Below, in pieces: positions 1-5,785 of a DNA stretch of 12,025 nt. The stretch comes from Acidobacteriota bacterium. GTDB taxonomy: Bacteria > Acidobacteriota > Vicinamibacteria > Vicinamibacterales > JAKQTR01. Positions within the stretch are counted from its first letter, which is position 1; each line of letters opens with the position of its first letter. The notes beneath the pieces were generated by a model, which was not told where the DNA came from, searched no databases, and saw only the letters and a program-made list of their open reading frames with translations. The stretch is from NCBI GenBank assembly GCA_026393735.1, contig JAPKZP010000082.1, forward strand, positions 1 to 12,025, read 5' to 3'. The position numbers and the translations under genes are program-made.

Positions 1-3
1 TAG

Positions 4-46
4 ATGAGTGATTGTCAAGCATATGATTTGATATACTCACACTCAT
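4..46. repeat. Inverted repeat ATGAGTG / CACTCAT flanking the promoter
   Basis: ATGAGTG at 4-10 is the exact reverse complement of CACTCAT at 40-46, and the two arms bracket the candidate -10 element at 29-37. The right arm also overlaps a tandem hexamer pair, ACTCAC and ACTCAT (35-46). The spacing of about 36 bases between arm centres is over three helical turns, which would suit a regulator dimer or a DNA loop. A 7-base match can occur by chance, so this is only a candidate operator. Confidence 0.25.
29..37 (+). promoter_or_regulatory. Candidate extended -10 promoter for the four-gene operon
   Basis: TGATATACT fits an extended -10 element (TGn followed by TATACT, one mismatch from TATAAT), lying in the only clearly AT-rich stretch of the window. 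Transcription would begin near position 44. A TTGTCA hexamer at 12-17 resembles a -35 box, but its 14-base spacer is too short for a normal sigma-70 promoter, so the extended -10 is the main support. The nearest downstream gene starts at 283. Called from sequence pattern only. Confidence 0.5.
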
Positions 47-282
47 ATTGTTACCGATTCCCGATCGCCCGCCGAGGGACTCGTCAGGAAGACAGGGTCC
101 GGCGGCCGGCACGATGCCCCGGATGGCGAAATGCACTGGAGCGCCTCCCCGCCTAGCGGAACATGCACGAGTCTTGGTATCCTGTCGTTGCCCCTCAGCC
201 CGGAGATCGTCCGGACACTGCCGGACCCTCGCCTTGGTCCTGCCTGACCGTTGCCGCTCCCCAATTTCGAGGATGGTGATGC
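44..282 (+). other. Long untranslated leader, no gene recognised
   Basis: This stretch lies between the candidate transcription start and the first gene. Open frames crossing it give proline- and arginine-rich, low-complexity translations with no recognisable domain, so I call no gene here. It holds a short GC hairpin at 209-226 and the ribosome binding site GAGGA at 269-273, nine bases before the ATG at 283. No known riboswitch, T-box or leucine-rich leader peptide was recognised. At about 240 bases it is long for a bacterial leader and could carry post-transcriptional control. Confidence 0.4.
209..226 (+). other. GC-rich hairpin in the leader
   Basis: GTCCGG at 209-214 and CCGGAC at 221-226 form a perfect 6-bp stem around a 6-base loop (ACACTG). 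No run of T follows, so it is not an intrinsic terminator. It may be part of a leader fold, or a chance event in GC-rich DNA. Confidence 0.3.
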
Positions 283-1398
283 ATGCCGAAATACAAGATT
301 GCGTGGTTGCCTGGTGATGGCGTTGGTGTCGACGTGATGGACGACCCGCGAAACGTCCTTGACCGCCTGAACGACGCCGAGTACATCCACGGAGACATCG
401 GCTGGGAGTTCTGGTGTCGCGAAGGGGACGCGCTGCCGGCGCGCACGATCGAGCTGCTCAAGCACGTCGACGCGGCGCTGTTCGGCGCCATCACGTCAAA
501 GCCCGTGAAGGCCGCCGAGGCGGAGCTCGTGCGTGAGTTGCGCGGAACGGGCCTCGTCTACCGCTCGCCGATCGTGCGGATGCGCCAGCAGTTCGATCTC
601 TACAACTGTCTCCGCCCGATCAAGGCCTACGCCGGCAATCCGTTGAATCACAGCGACGCGATCGACCTCGTGATGTTCCGCGAAAACACCGAGGACCTGT
701 ACGCCGGCGTGGAGTTCAATCCCGTGCCGCCCGAGCTGGCGCAGACCCTCGGCAAGCTCTCAAAGGCCTTCGCGCCGTTTGCGGGTCTGGCGGGCGACCA
801 ATACGCGGTGTCCTGCAAGATCAACACGAGACACGGCTCGGAGCGCATCATCGACGCCGCTTTCAAGTTCGCCCGCGCGAACAAGCGCAGGAAGGTCACC
901 ATCATCCACAAGGCGAACGTGGTCCGCGCCACCGACGGCCTCTTTCTCGAGACGGCGAAGGAGGTCGCGTCGCGCTATCCCGACGTGGCCTGGGACGAAG
1001 CCAACGTGGACGCGGTCACGATGTGGCTGCTGAAGAACCCGCTCAACTATGACGTGCTCGTGGCGCCGAATCTCTACGGCGACATCGTGTCGGACCTCTG
1101 CGCGCAGATGGTCGGCGGCCTCGGGTTCGCGTGCTCGGGCAACATCGGCGACAAGCTGGGCGTCTTCGAACCGACGCACGGCTCGGCGCCCAAGTACGCC
1201 GGGCAGAACAAGGTCAACCCGATCGCGACGATCCTGACCGCGAAGATGATGCTCGACTGGCTCGGCGAACGGGATCTGGGCGATCGGCTCGAGCGCGCGA
1301 CGGCGGCCGTCATCAAGCAGGGCCAGGTCCGCACCTACGACATGGGCGGCACCGCCACGACGACGGAGATGGCCGAAGCGGTCGCGCGGGAACTCTAG
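283..1398 (+). CDS. Isocitrate/isopropylmalate dehydrogenase family enzyme
   Basis: This 371-residue protein is a metal- and NAD(P)-dependent beta-decarboxylating dehydrogenase, which oxidises a 2-hydroxy acid and releases CO2. Family motifs run the full length: LPGDGVG (9-15), the arginine cluster R101, R111 and R133, FRENTEDLYAG (132-142), the HK pair with catalytic K210, and metal-binding aspartates D243, D267 and D271 in the NLYGD-SD region. FEPTHGSAPKYAG (295-307) has the Lys-Tyr pair (K304-Y305) that in E. coli isocitrate dehydrogenase contacts the NADP 2'-phosphate, and Y352 matches a third such residue. The arginine that completes that set is glycine (G356). In the substrate loop S95 matches the isocitrate-binding serine, but the following asparagine position is I97. 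Substrate is therefore uncertain: isocitrate, homoisocitrate, a methylmalate or a tartrate-like acid. It starts at ATG 283 with GAGGA nine bases upstream and leads an operon with a CoA-transferase and a LeuCD-type hydro-lyase. Confidence 0.9.
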   Translation: MPKYKIAWLPGDGVGVDVMDDPRNVLDRLNDAEYIHGDIGWEFWCREGDALPARTIELLKHVDAALFGAITSKPVKAAEAELVRELRGTGLVYRSPIVRMRQQFDLYNCLRPIKAYAGNPLNHSDAIDLVMFRENTEDLYAGVEFNPVPPELAQTLGKLSKAFAPFAGLAGDQYAVSCKINTRHGSERIIDAAFKFARANKRRKVTIIHKANVVRATDGLFLETAKEVASRYPDVAWDEANVDAVTMWLLKNPLNYDVLVAPNLYGDIVSDLCAQMVGGLGFACSGNIGDKLGVFEPTHGSAPKYAGQNKVNPIATILTAKMMLDWLGERDLGDRLERATAAVIKQGQVRTYDMGGTATTTEMAEAVAREL

Positions 1399-1421
1399 GG
1401 AATGGCGCGCATGAGGATCGT

Positions 1422-2615
1422 ATGAGACTCCTCGAGGGTGTCCGCGTGCTCGACCTCACGAACGTGCTGGCCGGGCCCTTCGCGACGATGCACCTGGCGC
1501 TGGCCGGGGCGGACGTCATCAAGATTGAGAACCCCGACGGCGGAGACCTCGCCCGCAAGCTCGGCAACGTGCCCGCGCTCAACCAGGAGTTGATGGGGAC
1601 GAGTTTCCTGGCGCAGAACGCCAACAAGAAGTCGCTCACGCTGAACTTGAAGCTTCCGGAGGCACAGGCAATCTTCCTCGCGCTCGTGCCGACGGCTGAT
1701 GTCGTCGTTGAGAATTTCAGGCCCGGGGTCATGGCACGCCTCGGGCTAGGTTACGAGGCGCTCCGCGCGGTGAATCCCCGCGTCGTCTACTGTGCGATCT
1801 CCGGGTTCGGCCAGACCGGCCCCGATGCGCACAAGCCGGCGTACGACCAGATCATCCAGGGCCTGAGCGGCGCCATGGACGTCAACGGCGACGAGCGCCT
1901 GCACCCGCTGCGCTGCGGATTTCCGCTGTGCGACACCGTCGGCGGGTTGAATGCCGCGTTTGCGATCATGGGGGCGCTGTACCACCGCGAGCGCACGGGC
2001 GAGGGTCAGTTCATCGACATCGCGATGCTCGACTCGGTGATGCCGCTCATGGCGTGGGTGGCCGCCAACCTGCTCATCGGCGGGCTGCCCCCCGTGCCCA
2101 TGGGGAACGATAACTTCACCGCCGCGCCCTCCGGCGTCTTCGCGACGCTCGACGGCTGCATGAACATCGCCGCCAACCAGCAGGCCCAGTGGGAATCGGT
2201 GTGTGACGTGGTCGGGCTCCCGGAGCTCAAGACGGACGAGCGGTTCCGGAAGCGTGACGTGCGCAAGGCCAACCGCGCGCTCCTGACACGGCTCCTCGAG
2301 ACGAAGCTCAAGGAGAAGCCCACGACGTATTGGGTCGACGCCCTGAACGCGAAGGGCGTCCCGTCCGGGGACATTCTCGACCTCGCGACGGCGCTCGCGC
2401 AGCCGCAGGTCCGGCACCGTGGCACCATCCAGTCGGTGCACGAGCCGGGCATCGGCGATCTCAAGCTCTTCAACCTCACCGCGAAATTCGAGAAGACCCC
2501 CGGCGCCATCGAGACTCCGCCGCCTCGCCTCTCGGCGCATACCGGGGAAATCCTGGGCGCGCTGGGCTACTCGCCCGACGCCATCGACGCGCTCCGACAG
2601 AAGGGAGTCATCTGA
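1422..2615 (+). CDS. Class III (CaiB/BaiF family) CoA-transferase
   Basis: This 397-residue enzyme moves CoA between carboxylic acids through an enzyme-bound anhydride. Family features include the N-terminal LEGVRVLDLTNVLAGPF (4-20), the VIKIENP element (32-38), VVVENFRPGVMARLGL (94-109), the SGFGQTGP loop (127-134), and D171 in PLCDTVGG, which aligns with the catalytic Asp169 of formyl-CoA transferase. GEGQFIDIAMLDS (193-205) follows, as in the family. Length is normal. The open frame extends far upstream into the dehydrogenase gene, but homology begins at ATG 1422, which has GAGGA at 1413-1417 only four bases before it. It sits 23 bases after the dehydrogenase and 3 before the hydro-lyase, so it is probably co-transcribed. 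Relatives act on formyl-, succinyl-, citramalyl-, mesaconyl- or carnitinyl-CoA. The sequence alone does not name the acid, though the neighbours point to a dicarboxylate. Confidence 0.92.
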   Translation: MRLLEGVRVLDLTNVLAGPFATMHLALAGADVIKIENPDGGDLARKLGNVPALNQELMGTSFLAQNANKKSLTLNLKLPEAQAIFLALVPTADVVVENFRPGVMARLGLGYEALRAVNPRVVYCAISGFGQTGPDAHKPAYDQIIQGLSGAMDVNGDERLHPLRCGFPLCDTVGGLNAAFAIMGALYHRERTGEGQFIDIAMLDSVMPLMAWVAANLLIGGLPPVPMGNDNFTAAPSGVFATLDGCMNIAANQQAQWESVCDVVGLPELKTDERFRKRDVRKANRALLTRLLETKLKEKPTTYWVDALNAKGVPSGDILDLATALAQPQVRHRGTIQSVHEPGIGDLKLFNLTAKFEKTPGAIETPPPRLSAHTGEILGALGYSPDAIDALRQKGVI

Positions 2616-2618
2616 CCC

Positions 2619-3908
2619 ATGGGTATGACCGTTGCACAGAAGATCCTCGCGCGGGCCTCGGGCCTGCCGTTCGTGAAGGTCGGCGACGTCGTCGAACCCT
2701 CCGTCGATATGGCGATGTCGCACGAGAACACCGCGCTCGTCATCAACCAGTTCCTCGAGGTGTTCAAGGGCACGGGCCTCGAACCGAAGGTCTGGGACCC
2801 CGCGAAGATCGCGGTGATCTTCGACCATCGCGTGCCGGCCGAGACCGCCAAGACGGCGACGAACCAGAAGAAGGTCCGCGAGTTCGCCGGCGCGCAGGGC
2901 ATCGAGAAGTTCCACGACGTGCGCGGGGATGAAGGCGGCATTTGCCACCAGGTGATGGCCGAGGAAGGCTACGACCGGCCAGGACACGTGATCGTCGGCG
3001 CCGACAGCCACACGACGAGCCACGGCGCGCTCGGGGCACTCGCCTTCGGCGTCGGCGCGACCGAGATGGCATCGGTCTGGACGCTGGGACGCGCCGTGAA
3101 CATCCAGGTCCCGGCCACGATCAAGGTCGTCGCCAGCGGCCGGTTCAACGATCGCGTCACCCCCAAGGATCTGATCCTCTACCTGGTCGGCGCGCTGACG
3201 GCGGAAGGCGCGAACTTCAAGGTGATCGAGTTCCACGGCGACGCCGTCAGGAACATGGCGACGTCGGGCCGCCTGGTGTTGTGCAACATGTCGGTGGAGG
3301 CCGGGGCGACGTCGGGGATCGTCCCGGCGGACCAGGAAACCGTCCGCTTCCTGCGCGACGAGGCCGGAGTCACCGAACCGCTCGACCTCGTGCAGCCGGA
3401 TCCCGACGCCCCGTACGACCGCGTGATCGAGGTCGACGTGTCGACCCTCGCCCCGCAGATCGCCTGCCCGCACACCGTGGACAACGTGAAGCCCGTGGGC
3501 GCCGTCGCCGGCACGAAGGTGCACCAGATCGTCATCGGGTCGTGCACCAACGGCCGGCTCGACGATCTCGAGGTCGCGGCGACCCGTCTGAAGGGCCGCA
3601 CGATCGCCAGGGGCGTCCGCATGCTGGTATTCCCGGCCTCCTGGAAGATCTACAAGGACGCGATGACGCGCGGCTACCTGGCCGACCTCATCGACGCGGG
3701 TGCGGTGGTCATGAACCCGGGATGCGGATGCTGCCTGGGTGTCCACCAGGGGGCCCTCGGCGACGGGGAAACGTCGCTCTCGACGACGAACCGCAACTTC
3801 AAGGGCCGCATGGGCAACCCGGCATCCGCCGTCTACCTGTGCTCGCCCGCCGTCGCGGCGGCCAGCGCCATCACGGGCGTCATCACCGATCCGCGCGAGG
3901 AGGTCTGA
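2619..3908 (+). CDS. LeuC/homoaconitase-type hydro-lyase, large subunit
   Basis: This 429-residue protein is the [4Fe-4S] catalytic subunit of an aconitase-superfamily dehydratase/isomerase (3-isopropylmalate dehydratase, homoaconitase, citraconate, maleate or dimethylmaleate hydratase type). Visible features are the FDHRVP active-site segment (68-73), GADSHTTSHGALGA (127-140) with GVGATEMA after it, GSCTNGR with cluster ligand C309, and PGCGCCLG, where C369 and C372 give the C-x2-C cluster pair. C371 is an extra cysteine at the position that is usually proline or methionine. The length and the GCGxCLG form resemble the archaeal-type, two-gene LeuC/HACN group rather than the longer proteobacterial LeuC. 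I start it at ATG 2619, with GGGAG at 2603-2607; ATG 2625 is an alternative. It begins three bases after the CoA-transferase stop, and the small-subunit gene follows five bases later. The hydro-lyase family is clear but the substrate is not. Confidence 0.93.
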   Translation: MGMTVAQKILARASGLPFVKVGDVVEPSVDMAMSHENTALVINQFLEVFKGTGLEPKVWDPAKIAVIFDHRVPAETAKTATNQKKVREFAGAQGIEKFHDVRGDEGGICHQVMAEEGYDRPGHVIVGADSHTTSHGALGALAFGVGATEMASVWTLGRAVNIQVPATIKVVASGRFNDRVTPKDLILYLVGALTAEGANFKVIEFHGDAVRNMATSGRLVLCNMSVEAGATSGIVPADQETVRFLRDEAGVTEPLDLVQPDPDAPYDRVIEVDVSTLAPQIACPHTVDNVKPVGAVAGTKVHQIVIGSCTNGRLDDLEVAATRLKGRTIARGVRMLVFPASWKIYKDAMTRGYLADLIDAGAVVMNPGCGCCLGVHQGALGDGETSLSTTNRNFKGRMGNPASAVYLCSPAVAAASAITGVITDPREEV

Positions 3909-3913
3909 GCGTC

Positions 3914-4411
3914 ATGGCTACCGTTGTCTTCACGGCCGGCGACGATGTGTCGACCGATGCCATCTATCCGGGCCGGTTCATGGCCACGGTGCTCCCGTCG
4001 GAAACGCCGCAGTTCTGCTTCGCGGACGAGAAGGCCTTCAACGCGGCGCTTCAGCAGAAGTCCTTCGCGCCAGGCAGCGTGGTTGTCGCCGGCCAGAACT
4101 TCGGATGCGGCTCGTCGCGTGAACAGGCGGCCTCGACGCTCAACGGCCACGATCTCGTCGTGGTCGCCCGGGGATTTGCGCGAATCTTCCTGCAGAACTC
4201 CTGCAACCTGGGGCTCCGGACCATCATCTGCCCGACGATCGAGGCTGGCCTGAACGACGAACTCGAGTTGACGCCCACTCACGTGAGGAACGTCACGACG
4301 GGTCAGGCGTTCCCGATCGTCCCGCTCCCGCCGGCCCGGCAGGCGATCATCGACGCCGGCGGGCTCATCGCCTACACCCGAACCCGGCTCGTGGCGGAGC
4401 GTTCCCGCTAG
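3914..4411 (+). CDS. LeuD/homoaconitase-type hydro-lyase, small subunit
   Basis: This 165-residue protein is the swivelling small subunit that partners the upstream large subunit. VSTDAIYPGRFM (12-23) is the DxxTDxIxPxxxx entry, and NFGCGSSREQA (about 61-71) is the hallmark loop with the active-site serine and arginine, followed by GFARIFLQN. The four-residue loop that selects substrate in archaeal enzymes (YLRT in homoaconitase, YLVY in isopropylmalate isomerase) reads F22-M23-A24-T25 here, so the arginine of the homoaconitase type is missing. That argues against simple naming as leucine or lysine biosynthesis. A strong GAGGAGGT at 3897-3904, inside the last codons of the large subunit, stands nine bases before ATG 3914. 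The five-base gap points to translational coupling and equal subunit supply. Confidence 0.92.
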   Translation: MATVVFTAGDDVSTDAIYPGRFMATVLPSETPQFCFADEKAFNAALQQKSFAPGSVVVAGQNFGCGSSREQAASTLNGHDLVVVARGFARIFLQNSCNLGLRTIICPTIEAGLNDELELTPTHVRNVTTGQAFPIVPLPPARQAIIDAGGLIAYTRTRLVAERSR

Positions 4412-4445
4412 GCCCGGTGGCGGCAATGCAGAGGTCTGTGCGATC

Positions 4446-4925
4446 ATGAAGCCGATGCGCCAGATCGATGCGATGCTTCCCCTCGCCGAGGTCCGCGACC
4501 TCGCCGACGAGGTGCGTCTCCTCTTCGACGACCTCGACCGCGCGCGGCCGCTCGATCGCCGTCTGCTGCCCGGCGTGTTCTCCCCGGCGCTCGACGCCCG
4601 CGAGACGGCCGATGCGGTCGAAATCGTCGTCGACGTGCCGGGGATCGCGCTCGATGACATCCGCATCCTCATCAAGGGCAGCGTTGTGATCATCGCCGGC
4701 GGCAAGATGCCGCCGAACCCGTGTGAACGCGCCGAAGCGAGTTTTCACCTCGTGGAGCGGGACTTCGGCCGCTTCGCCCGGGCCGTGCGGCTCACCGGTG
4801 CGTTCCAGGCCGCGAGCGCCACGGCCACCGTCACCGGCGGGGAACTCCGGATCCGCATTCCGAAGATCGAGGAACGCCGCGGCGTCGGCTTCATGGTGCC
4901 GATCAAGAGGCCGGTGGCCGGCTGA
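4446..4925 (+). CDS. Small heat-shock protein (Hsp20/alpha-crystallin family)
   Basis: This 159-residue protein is an ATP-independent holdase chaperone of the cytoplasm, which binds unfolding proteins as oligomers. The N-terminal arm (about 1-50) is charged. The alpha-crystallin domain runs from about ETADAVEIVVDVPGI (53-67) through ERDFGRFARAVRL (104-116) to the end signature ATATVTGGELRIRIPK (125-140), a variant of the usual A-x-x-x-N-G-x-L. V151-P152-I153 near the C-terminus fits the I/V-x-I/V tail motif that links subunits. It starts at ATG 4446 with GAGG at 4431-4434; ATG 4455 is an in-frame alternative. It lies 34 bases after the metabolic operon and 32 before the phosphodiesterase gene. 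I see no promoter or CIRCE-like operator of its own, so it may be read from upstream. Confidence 0.9.
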   Translation: MKPMRQIDAMLPLAEVRDLADEVRLLFDDLDRARPLDRRLLPGVFSPALDARETADAVEIVVDVPGIALDDIRILIKGSVVIIAGGKMPPNPCERAEASFHLVERDFGRFARAVRLTGAFQAASATATVTGGELRIRIPKIEERRGVGFMVPIKRPVAG

Positions 4926-4957
4926 CGGCGGCGGCGCCAGCGGACCACCCGTTCATC

Positions 4958-5785
4958 ATGCGTATTCTCTTCATTGGCGATGTCTTCGGACGCCCAGGCC
5001 GCGACCTCGTGCGCCGGGGACTCGCCGCGCTCACCGCGCTCCACGACATCGATCTGGTCGTGGCCAACGTTGAGAACGCCTCGGCCGGCGCGGGGATCAC
5101 GCGCGAATCGGGCGAGGCGCTGCTGGACGCGGGCATCGACGTCATGACCACGGGCAACCACGTGTGGGACAAGCGCGAGGTGCTCACCTACATCGGCGCC
5201 GAACCGCGCCTGTTGCGACCGGTCAACATGGCCCCCGGCGCGCCCGGACGCGGAACCTTTGTCACGCGGGCGGTCGGTGGCCGTCCGGTCGGGGTCATCA
5301 ACGTGATGGGCCGGGTCTTCATGCCGCCGGTGGACAACCCGTTCCTGGCCGTCGATGCCGCCGTCGCCGCCATGGCCGCCGAGTGCCGCATCATCATCGT
5401 CGACATGCACGCCGAGGCGAGTGCCGAGAAAATCGCGATGGGCTGGTATCTCGACGGCCGCGTCACGGCCGTTGTCGGCACGCACACCCACGTGCAGACC
5501 GCGGACGCGCGCGTGCTGCCGCGTGGCACGGCCTATATCACCGACACGGGCATGACCGGCCCGCACGACTCGATTATCGGGATGGCGCGCGAGGCGGTGC
5601 TCAACCGGTTCCTCACGGGCCTCCCGACGCGCATGGAGCCGGCATCCGACAACCCGCGACTGCAAGCCGTCATCATCGAGGCCGACGACCAGACCGGCCG
5701 GGCCGCCACCATCGAGCGCATCGACTGGTCGGCCGACGACGTCAGTCAGGCCCGTGGCGCAGCAGACAATGGCGAACCTGTTTGA
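4958..5785 (+). CDS. ymdB: YmdB-family metallophosphoesterase (cyclic-nucleotide phosphodiesterase)
   Basis: This 275-residue protein belongs to the YmdB (TIGR00282) family, whose Bacillus member hydrolyses 2',3'-cyclic nucleotides at a dinuclear metal centre and influences RNA turnover and multicellular development. Metal and catalytic residues are all visible: D8 in GDVFGRPGR, E39-N40 in VENASAG, N67-H68 in TTGNHVWD, H151 in DMHAEASAEK, and H176 and H178 in GTHTHVQTAD. Length is typical and there is no signal peptide, so it is cytoplasmic. The start at ATG 4958 fits the family N-terminus (MRILFIGD), but there is no clear ribosome binding site, which may imply weak initiation. In Firmicutes ymdB commonly follows rny (RNase Y). 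Here its 3' end overlaps xseA. The nucleotide substrate in this organism is not shown by the sequence. Confidence 0.92.
   Translation: MRILFIGDVFGRPGRDLVRRGLAALTALHDIDLVVANVENASAGAGITRESGEALLDAGIDVMTTGNHVWDKREVLTYIGAEPRLLRPVNMAPGAPGRGTFVTRAVGGRPVGVINVMGRVFMPPVDNPFLAVDAAVAAMAAECRIIIVDMHAEASAEKIAMGWYLDGRVTAVVGTHTHVQTADARVLPRGTAYITDTGMTGPHDSIIGMAREAVLNRFLTGLPTRMEPASDNPRLQAVIIEADDQTGRAATIERIDWSADDVSQARGAADNGEPV

Noticed and set aside
209..226. The leader hairpin as an intrinsic terminator or attenuator
   Set aside because: The stem is only 6 bp and no T-run follows, so termination at this site is not supported.
48..317. A possible 89-codon gene in the leader
   Set aside because: No domain, a Pro/Arg/Ser-rich translation, no ribosome binding site, and it runs into the dehydrogenase gene in a different frame.
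1131..1421. A 97-codon N-terminal extension of the CoA-transferase
   Set aside because: It overlaps the dehydrogenase gene in another frame, is Arg/Gly-rich, and family similarity begins exactly at ATG 1422, which has a ribosome binding site.
1746..3746. A 666-codon open frame on the minus strand opposite the CoA-transferase and hydro-lyase genes
   Set aside because: The translation is rich in Arg, His, Asp and Gly with no domain. It is what strong GC bias at third codon positions of the real + strand genes produces in the antisense frame.
2942..3913. A long frame upstream of and fused to the small hydro-lyase subunit
   Set aside because: This part is an out-of-frame reading of the large-subunit gene. 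The conserved LeuD-type sequence starts at ATG 3914 after a strong GAGGAGGT.
283..4411. Naming the operon leuB-leuC-leuD
   Set aside because: The dehydrogenase has isocitrate-type motifs (FRENTEDLYAG, SAPKYAG), the LeuD loop is non-standard, a CoA-transferase is embedded, and no leuA is seen. A firm leucine assignment would be misleading.
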